This document shows positions 1 through 7,836 of a stretch of 64,000 bases of DNA, piece after piece. Within the stretch, counting starts at the first letter, position 1, and each line of letters starts with the position of its first letter. The DNA comes from Mycobacterium senriense (lineage in GTDB: Bacteria > Actinomycetota > Actinomycetes > Mycobacteriales > Mycobacteriaceae): positions 806,001 to 870,000 of the forward strand of contig NZ_AP024828.1 of the NCBI RefSeq assembly GCF_019668465.1, given 5' to 3'. A program made the position numbers and the translations under genes. The notes beneath the pieces are model-generated. The model ran no database searches. It saw only the letters and a program-made list of their open reading frames with translations, and was not told the origin of the DNA.

Positions 1-590
1 TGCCGTCCAACGGGCCGCACACCCGCAGACTGGTCTGTCTCGGCAGGCCGCTGCAGGGCATGGATGTGCGCGTTGTCGACGAAAACAACAACGTGCTGTC
101 CACCCGCGGCGTCGGCGTCATCCAGGTGCGCGGTCAGGCGGTGTCCGACGGCTACAACACTCAATCGGGTTTCGTTGCGGCACAAGACAACCAAGGCTGG
201 TTCGACACCGGCGACCTCGGCTACCTCACCGAGGCCGCCGACATTGTGGTGTGCGGCCGGGTCAAGGACGTCATCATCATGGCCGGCCGCAAGATCTACC
301 CGACCGACATCGAACGCGTCGCCGTCCGGGTAGCAGGCGTTCGGCCCGGATGCGCCGCGGCGGTGCGTTTGCACGCCGGGCTGCCCCGTGAGACCTTTGC
401 CGTGGCGGTCGAGTCGAAAGTTTGGCAGGAAGCCCCCGAAGTGCACCGCATCGCGCGGCAGGTCGCACGAGAGGTGTTCGCCGAGGTGAACATACGGCCG
501 CGCAACGTCGTGGTCCTCGAGCCGGGAACGATTCCGAAGACCCCTTCGGGAAAGCTGCAGCGGGCGCTCGCACTGGCACTGGTCAACTAG
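1..590 (+). CDS. Fatty acyl-AMP/CoA ligase (FadD family), C-terminal part
   Basis: The reading frame is open from position 3, so the gene begins outside the window and only about 196 C-terminal residues are present. They carry the end of the adenylate-forming fold: a [11 protein letters not shown] segment, the hinge and C-terminal lobe with [20 protein letters not shown], and the A10-type motif [10 protein letters not shown] with the catalytic lysine. The GRKIYPxDIE wording resembles fatty acyl-AMP ligases (FAAL), which load acyl-adenylates onto polyketide synthases, more than ordinary acyl-CoA ligases; the N-terminal insertion that would decide this is outside the window. A GAF-ANTAR gene follows 26 bp downstream in the same direction. 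Confidence 0.85.
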   Translation, partial: PSNGPHTRRLVCLGRPLQGMDVRVVDENNNVLSTRGVGVIQVRGQAVSDGYNTQSGFVAAQDNQGWFDTGDLGYLTEAADIVVCGRVKDVIIMAGRKIYPTDIERVAVRVAGVRPGCAAAVRLHAGLPRETFAVAVESKVWQEAPEVHRIARQVAREVFAEVNIRPRNVVVLEPGTIPKTPSGKLQRALALALVN

Positions 591-616
591 CTGCCAAGCG
601 CGCCGGGGTCCCTAGA

Positions 617-1432
617 ATGGGCCGCATCATGGATCTCTACGATGCCCAGCCCGGCCGGACCGCGCCGCAGCAACCCGAGCCGTCCCCCGCGCAGCTGGAG
701 GCCGACGAGGTCGATCTGCATGCCGGTTTGGTCGGCGTGGCGGGGATCGTGGCCGATGCACGACAAGTGGACGAAATCCTCAGGGATGTAGCCGAATTCG
801 CGGAGCGAGCCATTCCGGGCGCCGATGGCGCCGGTGTGACGTTGATCAGCTCTGGCGATGAAACGCCCCGGGTCCACACCTGGGCGGTGACGGCGGAATT
901 CGTCGCAGAGATCGATCGCGTCCAATACCGGGACCTCGGCGAGGGACCGTGCATCACCTGCATGGACTCGCGGCGGCCGGCCGTCAGTGGATCGCTGGGG
1001 AGCGACAGCCGGTGGCCGCACTTCGGCGGCCGGGTGGCCCGGATGGGCGTGCATTCCGCGCTGGCGCTGCCGCTGGCCGTCGGCGATCGGGTGATCGGCG
1101 CGATCAATTCCTATGCGCACCGCCGCGACGCATTCACCGAGCACGCCGTACAACTGGGTTCGCAATTCGCCGGCCCCGCGGCGGTTTCGGTGTACCACGC
1201 GCAGCTCTTGGCCAGCGCCCGGGAGCGTACCGATCGACTGCAGCGCGCACTGACGAGCCGAGCGGTCATCGATCAGGCGATCGGCATCATTCGTAGCAGA
1301 AGCGGTCTGAGCGCGACGGCGGCCTTCGATCGGCTCAGCAGCATCAGTCAAGAAGAGAACGTCAAGCTGAACGTCGTCGCCGAGCGGCTGGTGGACGAGG
1401 CCGTGCGACGCGCACGGGCACGGCAGCGCTGA
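617..1432 (+). CDS. GAF-ANTAR regulator 1
   Basis: About 271 residues. Roughly residues 35-195 form a GAF sensor domain (typical GEGPC segment, then a WPHF segment and a GVHSALALPL strand). Residues 205-265 form an ANTAR domain (SRAVIDQAIGIIRSRSGLS followed by two helices). ANTAR domains bind paired stem-loops in nascent RNA and cause transcription antitermination; GAF domains sense small molecules or redox state. The ATG at 617 or the in-frame ATG at 629 could be the start; neither has a strong ribosome site. The stop is 6 bp from the convergent GAF-ANTAR gene. It is one of four such genes in 3.4 kb; the ligand and RNA targets are unknown. Confidence 0.85.
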   Translation: MGRIMDLYDAQPGRTAPQQPEPSPAQLEADEVDLHAGLVGVAGIVADARQVDEILRDVAEFAERAIPGADGAGVTLISSGDETPRVHTWAVTAEFVAEIDRVQYRDLGEGPCITCMDSRRPAVSGSLGSDSRWPHFGGRVARMGVHSALALPLAVGDRVIGAINSYAHRRDAFTEHAVQLGSQFAGPAAVSVYHAQLLASARERTDRLQRALTSRAVIDQAIGIIRSRSGLSATAAFDRLSSISQEENVKLNVVAERLVDEAVRRARARQR

Positions 1433-1438
1433 CGGTCA

Positions 1439-2203
1439 CTACGACGACGCGGCGAGCTCGGTCAGGGCCGCGAGCAGACTCGGGCGGCCATGGCGCTCGG
1501 TGATCAAACGCCGGGCCACGTCGCTCAGGTGTTCGCCGCTGTTGCGGGCGTAAGTCCGCATCAACATGAACGCCTCGTCCACCGAGACGTTGAGGCGCTC
1601 CCGCAGGAAGCCCTTGGCCTGCTCGATGGTCACGCGGCTGGCCAGGACGGTGCGGAGTTGCGGCAAAACCGTCGACGGTGTCGGGGGGTGCTCCTGCAGG
1701 ATCGCGACACTGGCGATATGCGCCAGCGTTTGGGCGACAAGCAGGTCGGCGTCCGAGAGCGCACCCGGGCGATCGCCGAACAGGCCCAGCGCGCCCAAGA
1801 CGAGGCCCGCGGCGCGCATGGGCGTGGCGTGCACTGAGAGGAACCCGGCGTCGTGCGCGGCGGACGCGAAGTGGGGCCATCGGCCGGCTTCGGCGCTGAC
1901 ATCGGCGATGGAAACCGGTCGGCCGGTGAGGTAGCACTCGACGCACGGCCCCTGGTCGGCCTGCACCTGGAAGAGTTCCAGATCTCGAGCTTGTTTGGAG
2001 GTTGCGGCCAGCAGGCGGAGCTGCTGAAGCGGGTCGGCGAGCAACAAGCCGGCAGCCGCGACGTCAAGCAGTTCGGTGCATTGCTTGGTGAGCTCGGTCA
2101 GCAAGTCGACGACGTCGAAATCGTCGAGCAGGCTGTCGACGAGCGAAACGACGGCGTCGAGGACGCGGGCTTCACGGGGGGTGTCAGTCAACTTGGCCTC
2201 CAT
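1439..2203 (-). CDS. GAF-ANTAR regulator 2
   Basis: 254 residues. The N-terminal two thirds is a GAF domain (ADQGPCVECYLTGRPV, then a WPHF segment), and residues about 195-245 are an ANTAR RNA-binding domain (SRVTIEQAKGFLRERLNVS...ARRLI). The start ATG at 2203 lies only 21 nt after the stop of the GAF-ANTAR gene 2225-2932, so the two are probably co-transcribed on the minus strand. Presumed function is ligand- or redox-controlled transcription antitermination; no partner kinase or obvious substrate RNA is adjacent. Confidence 0.87.
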   Translation of the reverse strand: MEAKLTDTPREARVLDAVVSLVDSLLDDFDVVDLLTELTKQCTELLDVAAAGLLLADPLQQLRLLAATSKQARDLELFQVQADQGPCVECYLTGRPVSIADVSAEAGRWPHFASAAHDAGFLSVHATPMRAAGLVLGALGLFGDRPGALSDADLLVAQTLAHIASVAILQEHPPTPSTVLPQLRTVLASRVTIEQAKGFLRERLNVSVDEAFMLMRTYARNSGEHLSDVARRLITERHGRPSLLAALTELAASS

Positions 2204-2224
2204 TCCTGGGTTCGAGTACCCGCA

Positions 2225-2932
2225 TCAGTCGTTGTCCAGCTTCAGCCGGCGCGCGAGGATGTCGCGCGCGACGTCGGTGGCGTTGCGCCCGGTGGCGTAG
2301 GCGTGGGCCCGAAGCCGGACCAGGGCTTCGGCGGGTTCGACTTCGAGTTGCGCGACGAGCATGCCGGTTGCCTGGCTGACTTCGGTGCGCGACAGCGCAT
2401 TGAACTCGGCCCAGGCGTTGCTGTTCGGGTCAGCGACGGCGGCCTGGAAATCGGCGTCCAGAAGATCGAGGAGGGGCACGGATGCGAGTTCGGCCGCGAC
2501 GATGGCGCCGGACAGATTCTCACCGTCGAGCCGGCCGGGCCCGTGCCGAAATAGGTCCAGGGCGCCCACATATTCGCCGGCGACGACGATCGGGATCGCG
2601 TAGACGCCGCGGATGTGGTGGGCGAGCAGCGCCGGGCCGAATGCGGGCCAACGACGGTCGGCGGGATCGGCGAGATCGACGGCGAGAACCGGGATCCGCC
2701 CGCTGATGGAGTCGAGGCATGGGCCCTCACCGAGGGTGAACTGAAGCTCGTCGTACGTGCGGGCCAGTGCGCTGCTTGATCCGAGCGTCCCGGTGGGCGC
2801 GCCGTCAAAGATCAGCGAAATGGCCGCGGCATCCACCTCGAGGAGGACCGCACAGGCCGCACACAGCCGGTCCGCGGCCGCCACCCCCCGATAACCATCG
2901 ACGGCCGTGAGGAGCCGCTCCCGCATCGCCAT
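2225..2932 (-). CDS. GAF-ANTAR regulator 3
   Basis: 235 residues from the ATG at 2932. A longer reading to 3154 exists, but its first 74 residues are Arg/His-rich, unlike the family, and probably untranslated leader. The GAF domain contains LGEGPCLDSISGRIPV and RRWPAF segments; the C-terminal ANTAR has SRTEVSQATGMLVAQLEVE and ends ARDILARRLKLD. Probably the first gene of a two-gene unit with the gene at 1439-2203. The upstream region 2933-3266 carries a perfect inverted repeat at 3041-3065, listed separately. Confidence 0.83.
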   Translation of the reverse strand: MAMRERLLTAVDGYRGVAAADRLCAACAVLLEVDAAAISLIFDGAPTGTLGSSSALARTYDELQFTLGEGPCLDSISGRIPVLAVDLADPADRRWPAFGPALLAHHIRGVYAIPIVVAGEYVGALDLFRHGPGRLDGENLSGAIVAAELASVPLLDLLDADFQAAVADPNSNAWAEFNALSRTEVSQATGMLVAQLEVEPAEALVRLRAHAYATGRNATDVARDILARRLKLDND

Positions 2933-3266
2933 ATTCAGCCGAAATGCAGGGAGTCGGGATAGCGCAGCGGCGTCATCACCACGGCCTTCATTCGTTGGAC
3001 AGGGTTGGCGATGCCGCCAGCTGGGTCTTAGTGCATTGTGACATCGGCGATGATGTCGCCGATGTGGTCCAATGGCTGCGTTTGTACACACAGAAGTTCG
3101 ACGGCGGCCAGCCTGGTGCTGACTGCTTAACACCACAGTTGCACCAACAGCCATCTAGCACGGGAAGCGGACTCGACCTGATATGTCCTGGGGACGCAAC
3201 CTGCCCCAATCCCACGCCTAATGCAAGGCTAGCTCCTTCCCCGGGGGTCCGCGCAACCCTGGGTTG
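2933..3266. other. Intergenic leader region, no gene seen
   Basis: 334 bp between two minus-strand GAF-ANTAR genes. I see no credible coding region, and base composition is less GC-biased than the neighbouring genes. It must contain the promoter and 5' leader of the 2225-2932 gene and holds one strong perfect hairpin (3041-3065). Confidence 0.6.
3041..3065. promoter_or_regulatory. Perfect 10-bp inverted repeat in leader of an ANTAR gene
   Basis: ACATCGGCGA, a 5-nt spacer, then TCGCCGATGT, a perfect 10-bp palindrome. It is about 110 nt upstream of the 2225-2932 start codon, so in the likely 5' leader or promoter. It could be a dimeric repressor operator or an RNA hairpin. No T-run follows on either strand, so it is not a classical intrinsic terminator. 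Confidence 0.45.
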
Positions 3267-3983
3267 TCAGGTCAGGTTGGCGATCCGGATGGAACGGTGT
3301 GGACCTCGCGCCACAATCCCTGCCGCCACGTCGACGACTCGCATATTCGAATTCTGGGAGATCTGGGTTATCAGCTCGAAGGCTCGCACCGGCCCAACGC
3401 CGAATCGCTCCATAATCATGCCCTTGGCTTGGCCAATGGCGTCGCGGCTGGCGAGCGCGGACTGGAACTGAAGCTCTTTGTTGTGGGCTATCAACGCCGT
3501 TGCCGCATGGGTTGCGATTACTCCTGCTATCGCTTCGGCTTCCATCGTGAACGTGTTTGGCTTCAGTCCCAACAGGTTCAGCGCAGCGCGGCTCCCATTG
3601 TGCGTGTAGAGCTGGAAAGACAGGATGCTGTGGACTCCGCCGGCGGCCGCGGAAGTACCGAATTTGCCCCACCGCTGATCGTTTTGGAGATCATCGCATC
3701 GCACCAACGGCTGTCCGTCGGCGGCGTCCACACAGGGACCTTCCTGAAACTCGCGCTGGAGCGCGTCGATCCGCTGCGCCAACGGTGACGTCGCAGCCAG
3801 CGACTCGAACCCATCCGGAGGGGAGATCATCAGAATATCTGCGCTCTCGACACCCGGAACCAGCCGCACCGCAGCTTTGGTGACTCCCGCCAGCGTGATA
3901 TTCAATTCCGTTGGGCGGGAGTATCTTTCAGTGAGGTCAATCATCGTTTGGCGAAGCATGTTCGCAAACTTGTCATCGGTCAT
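3267..3983 (-). CDS. GAF-ANTAR regulator 4
   Basis: 238 residues from the ATG at 3983, chosen because GAAGG lies at ribosome-site distance upstream; in-frame readings further upstream are implausible. The GAF part includes EFQEGPCVDAADGQPLV and a WGKFG segment. The ANTAR part includes SRDAIGQAKGMIMERFGVG and ends with a short basic tail. Unlike the other three it is closest to the PAS/GAF-ANTAR proteins with an MTDDKFAxML-like N-terminus. It is transcribed toward the other minus-strand pair but separated by 334 bp, so it probably has its own promoter. Confidence 0.85.
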   Translation of the reverse strand: MTDDKFANMLRQTMIDLTERYSRPTELNITLAGVTKAAVRLVPGVESADILMISPPDGFESLAATSPLAQRIDALQREFQEGPCVDAADGQPLVRCDDLQNDQRWGKFGTSAAAGGVHSILSFQLYTHNGSRAALNLLGLKPNTFTMEAEAIAGVIATHAATALIAHNKELQFQSALASRDAIGQAKGMIMERFGVGPVRAFELITQISQNSNMRVVDVAAGIVARGPHRSIRIANLT

Positions 3984-4195
3984 GGCGCATGCCTTCATAT
4001 CCGCGGGCAAAGCGAGGCGGACCCAGGCGGCCCAAAATGAGACCTTTCGAAGCTGACGAGCGCGACGCACGGCTAACTGCCGTTCCTCCCCTGAGGCTAG
4101 CCGGTTTCGGCCTGACGCGGTGCGTATGCGCGCAGAAAGTCCAATCGACTGCCCAACAACCGCTCGACCAATCAATTTCACCGAAGATGCATGCC

Positions 4196-4537
4196 CACGT
4201 TCGGCCGGGCGTTAACAGATCGTCTCGCGTGGTTTCACGCATCGCAGCCGATGCCGCCGGGCACGGGTCGGCAGACTTCGTCCGCCAGGTGGCGTACGGG
4301 CCTCCGCCGCAAGCCATTTCGGACCTGCTTGGTGTCCCGGCGGAGGACTACGACACGCTGTTCGACTGGACCGACAACATGATCGGCAACGACGAACAGG
4401 AGTGCGCCGGCAATGACGCGCTGATGTCGGTGGCCGAATTGATTTGGTACGCCATGCAATTGGCGGTGCGCAAGGCCATCGACGGCATGGAGCACTGGCA
4501 GGTGGACTACCGGAGGGCGTCTCCGGCGGCACGCTAG
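4196..4537 (+). pseudogene. Cytochrome P450 remnant (CYP125-like) with internal deletion
   Basis: The frame ending at 4537 reads SADFVRQVAYGPPPQAISDL, LGVPAEDYDTLFDWTDNMIG and AELIWYAMQLAVRK, a good match to the D-E-F helix region of bacterial P450s, then jumps to DGMEHWQVDY and the stop. From memory the last segment resembles the extreme C-terminus of CYP125-type sterol oxidases. The I helix, ExxR motif and Cys heme loop are all missing, so a deletion of roughly 200 codons has joined the middle to the tail, and the N-terminus is also gone. It cannot bind heme. The stop overlaps the tail of the convergent hydrolase by 4 nt. Confidence 0.75.
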
Positions 4538-5412
4538 CCCGGCTCGGATGGTTGCGGGCTCTGCGTATCACTGCGCTCGCCGGTGGCGATGAAGTCCTCG
4601 ATCAACTCCACCACCTGCTCGGGTGCCTCGACCTGCGCGAAGTGTCCCACGTCCGGCAGCACCTCGAGCCTCGCGTCGGTGCGCGCATCGTGCGCGGCGT
4701 AGGCGTGAGCAACCGGAATAATGCCGTCGCGTTCCCCCCATATCGCCATGACCGGTAACTCTTGGCGCAGCCGCAGCCTGTTGAGCGCGCTGACCGCCTG
4801 ACCGCGGTAATCGACGACCGATCGCAGCGTCTTCAGGAACGACTGCCGTGTCTCGCCATCCGACAGTGACGAGTAGGCGCTCCAGAGCTCGGCGCCGCGC
4901 GGCGAGCGGATTCCGGCGCTTCTCATCCAGGACCGCAGCTTGTTGCCGACCGACAGGACGGGTGGCGGCGCGATGACGGGCAAGACCAGCTCCGCCCCGG
5001 GCGCCGAGAGCAGCCGCAACACCCATCCCACGTCGGGCCCAAGGCCGCCGCTGCTGATCAGGATCAACCGTTGGGCGTAGTCGGGGTGCTGGTAGACGAA
5101 CTGCATCGCGACCCCACCACCAAGCGAATGGCCGACGACGGTGGCCCGGCTGACGCCGAGCTCGTCGAGGAAATCACGGAGCCACACCGCGAATGCGCCC
5201 AGCGAGTAGTCCGTGCGGGGTTTCGCCGACTCGCCGTGACCGAGCAGGTCAGGGGCGATGACCCGGAATTTCTTCGACAACGGCGGGATCACCGACCGCC
5301 ACGTCTCCGAGCTGCCCGCCATGCCGTGGATGAGCAGCAGCACCTCGCCATCACCCTCGTCGCGATACGCGATCCGATCGCCGTGCAGTTGGAGAAACTT
5401 CACCTCATTCAT
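4534..5412 (-). CDS. Alpha/beta hydrolase
   Basis: 292 residues from the ATG at 5412 (MNEVKF); a 16-codon upstream extension reaches 5460 but would overlap the divergent gene's start. Classical alpha/beta hydrolase: oxyanion segment LLIHGMAGSSETW, nucleophile elbow GHSLGGG (Ser about residue 103), acid in WGERDGI, and His in DVGHFAQVE. Similar proteins are annotated as epoxide hydrolase-like or esterases; the substrate is unknown. Divergent from the NYN-domain gene, with a 46-bp shared promoter region. Confidence 0.85.
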   Translation of the reverse strand: MNEVKFLQLHGDRIAYRDEGDGEVLLLIHGMAGSSETWRSVIPPLSKKFRVIAPDLLGHGESAKPRTDYSLGAFAVWLRDFLDELGVSRATVVGHSLGGGVAMQFVYQHPDYAQRLILISSGGLGPDVGWVLRLLSAPGAELVLPVIAPPPVLSVGNKLRSWMRSAGIRSPRGAELWSAYSSLSDGETRQSFLKTLRSVVDYRGQAVSALNRLRLRQELPVMAIWGERDGIIPVAHAYAAHDARTDARLEVLPDVGHFAQVEAPEQVVELIEDFIATGERSDTQSPQPSEPG

Positions 5413-5458
5413 GTGGGCTGTGTACCCGCTTTGGTCCTGCTCAGCAATGATCGAAGGC

Positions 5459-6352
5459 ATGACCGAACCCGTTGCGACCCGAGTTGCCGTCTACCTCGAC
5501 TTCGACAACATCGTGATCTCCCGCTATGACCAGATCAACGGGCGGAATTCGTTTCAGCGGGACAAGGCCAAGGGGCTCGAACAATACGCCGAGCGGCTGG
5601 ACCGGGCGACGGTTGACGTCGCCGCGATCCTCGACTTCGCCTCGTCGTTCGGGACCCTGGTGCTCACCCGCGCCTACGCCGACTGGTCGGCGGATATCAA
5701 CGCCGGGTACCGCGGGCAGCTGGTGGCCCGCGCGGTCGACCTGGTGCAGCTGTTCCCGGCGGCGGCCTACGGCAAGAACGGCGCCGACATCCGGTTGGCC
5801 GTGGACGCGGTCGAGGACATGTTCCGGCTGCCCGACCTGACCCACGTGGTGATCGTGGCCGGTGACTCCGACTACATTCCGTTGGCCCAGCGCTGCAAGA
5901 GACTTGGCCGGTACGTGGTGGGCATCGGGGTGGCCGGTGCGTCGAGCCGCGCGCTCGCGGCCGCCTGCGACGAGTTCGTCATCTACGACGCGCTGCCCGG
6001 GGTTCCGGCGCCGGCGCCGGCTGACGCGGAGGCGGGCAAGCCGAAGAAGCGGGCCACCCGCGCCAAGTCGGCCAAGCACGACGAGCCCGACGAGCCCGAC
6101 GAGCAGCCCGACCCGCAGGCCGCCGCCACCGCACTGCTGACGCGGGCGCTGCAGATCGGCTTGGAGAAGGACGACGTCGATTGGCTGCACAACTCCGCCG
6201 TCAAGGCGCAGATGAAGCGGATGGACCCGTCGTTCAGCGAAAGGTCTTTGGGATTCCGCTCATTCAGCGACTTCCTGCGCTCGCGCTCCGATGTCGTCGA
6301 GCTGGACGAGACGTCGACGACGCGGAAGGTGCGGCTGCGGGCGCAGGATTGA
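5459..6352 (+). CDS. NYN-domain (PIN-like RNase) protein with C-terminal LOTUS/OST-HTH domain
   Basis: 297 residues. Residues about 8-170 are a NYN/LabA-type PIN-like nuclease domain with acidic positions in YLDFDNI, YGKNGADIRLAVDA and IVAGDSDY, all expected for metal-dependent RNA cleavage. An Ala/Asp/Glu/Pro-rich linker (residues 185-220) leads to a C-terminal OST-HTH/LOTUS-like domain (about 225-295), a module implicated in RNA binding. Likely cytoplasmic RNA processing or decay; the target is unknown. ATG at 5459. Confidence 0.85.
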   Translation: MTEPVATRVAVYLDFDNIVISRYDQINGRNSFQRDKAKGLEQYAERLDRATVDVAAILDFASSFGTLVLTRAYADWSADINAGYRGQLVARAVDLVQLFPAAAYGKNGADIRLAVDAVEDMFRLPDLTHVVIVAGDSDYIPLAQRCKRLGRYVVGIGVAGASSRALAAACDEFVIYDALPGVPAPAPADAEAGKPKKRATRAKSAKHDEPDEPDEQPDPQAAATALLTRALQIGLEKDDVDWLHNSAVKAQMKRMDPSFSERSLGFRSFSDFLRSRSDVVELDETSTTRKVRLRAQD

Positions 6353-6502
6353 GCGGCGCCGCGTGCCGCCGCGGCAATGCGTTTCCTCTCGGGTGTATGA
6401 CGTTTGCGCCGAGCAGCGGGCGATATCGTTGACACTCCCCTGGGACGGCCATACATTGTTTGAAAGTCGTCCGCAGCCTACTGCGGAACCAAGGAGACCG
6501 TC

Positions 6503-7732
6503 ATGACCGTCGGTGCCGCTCCCCCAAGCGTTTTCGAGGCCGATCTGCCGACGCTTTCCTACGACCCCGAGGAAACACCGGCGCAGGTCTATCCGCGGCT
6601 GCGGGAGGCGCAGCGACGGGCCCCCGTCGCGATGGGACCCCACGGGCCCGAGGTGCTGTCCTACCACCTGGTCCGTTCCGTCCTTCGGGATCCCCGATTT
6701 CAGATCCCGCCCGGCATCAACCTGCTCGCCCAGGGCATCGACTCGGGCCCGCTGTGGGACAAAGTCGCCAACAGCCTGCTGTGCCTGGAGGGCGACGCGC
6801 ACCATCGGCTGCGCAGCCTGTGCTCCAAGGCGTTCACCCCGCGAACGGTCGCCCGCCTGCACGACACCATGGCCGCCGTGATGAACGAGTTGGTCGACCA
6901 GGTGGCCGACGCGGGCCAGTGCGATGTCGTCACCGACATCGCGCGCCCCTACCCCGTGCCGATCATCTGCGCGCTGCTCGGCGCACCCCGCGAGGATTGG
7001 CAACAGTTCTCGTTGTGGGCCGACGACGTGTTCAAGGCCTTCAGCTTCACTGTCGACCTCCGCGCGGTCGAGCCGGTCGTGATGCGCGCGTGGCGCGAGC
7101 TCGACGACTACGTCGACGAGATGGTCGCGCGCCGCCGGCACAGTTTGACCGATGATCTGCTTTCCGACCTGATTCGCGCCGGGGACGAGGGCGACCGCCT
7201 GGACGCCGCCGAGCTGCGCATGCTGGCCGGTGGCCTGCTGCTGGCGGGGACGGACACCACCCGCAACCAGGTGGCCGCCTCGGTGCAGGTGCTGTGTGAA
7301 CACCCGGAGCAATGGGAGCTGCTGCGGCGGCGGCCCGAGCTGGCGATGCGTGCCGTCGAGGAGACCATGCGGCACTCGCCGATCGCGTGCGGAACCCCGC
7401 GACTTGTGGTCGAGGATGCCGAGCTCGACGGCTACTCATTCCCCGCCGGCACCGCGGTGTTGGTGAATACCTTTGCGGCCAACCGAGATCCGGCGGTGTA
7501 CGACGACCCCGGCCGCGTCGACATCACCCGCGATGCGGCGCCACCCATCCTGACCTTCGGCGGCGGCGTGCATTACTGCCTGGGCGCCAACCTGGCCAGG
7601 CGGGAGATCGCCGAAGCGCTGACCGTCCTCGCGAACCGGCTGCGAAATCCGCGCATGGCCGGGCCGGCGCCGTGGAAGCCGATGGTGAGCCTGAGCGGGC
7701 CGAAGAGCCTGCCCATCGAGTTCGACCGGTAG
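6503..7732 (+). CDS. Cytochrome P450 (paralogue A)
   Basis: 409 residues, full length for a soluble bacterial P450. I-helix AGTDTTRNQ (about 248-256), K-helix EETMR, and heme loop FGGGVHYCLGANLAR with the proximal Cys near residue 357. A good ribosome site (AAGGAG) precedes the ATG. It needs a ferredoxin and reductase that are not adjacent. It is strikingly similar along its whole length to the P450 at 33755-34993 (shared GPLW, LLGAP, FKAFS, GTDTTRNQ, HYCLGANLA and PWKPM-type blocks). Substrate unknown; I cannot assign a CYP number. Confidence 0.93.
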   Translation: MTVGAAPPSVFEADLPTLSYDPEETPAQVYPRLREAQRRAPVAMGPHGPEVLSYHLVRSVLRDPRFQIPPGINLLAQGIDSGPLWDKVANSLLCLEGDAHHRLRSLCSKAFTPRTVARLHDTMAAVMNELVDQVADAGQCDVVTDIARPYPVPIICALLGAPREDWQQFSLWADDVFKAFSFTVDLRAVEPVVMRAWRELDDYVDEMVARRRHSLTDDLLSDLIRAGDEGDRLDAAELRMLAGGLLLAGTDTTRNQVAASVQVLCEHPEQWELLRRRPELAMRAVEETMRHSPIACGTPRLVVEDAELDGYSFPAGTAVLVNTFAANRDPAVYDDPGRVDITRDAAPPILTFGGGVHYCLGANLARREIAEALTVLANRLRNPRMAGPAPWKPMVSLSGPKSLPIEFDR

Positions 7733-7836
7733 GTATCGCCGACGCATGCTGTGACAGAGGCCGCTGTGCGCCGAGTCGCGGTCACGTCGGGGCGGCTTTA
7801 CGCTGCTTGGTTACACGAACTTAACGGGGGTTTTCA

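Noticed and set aside
2933..3154. 74-residue N-terminal extension of GAF-ANTAR regulator 3
   Set aside because: Composition is unlike a protein of this family and a normal start exists at 2932.
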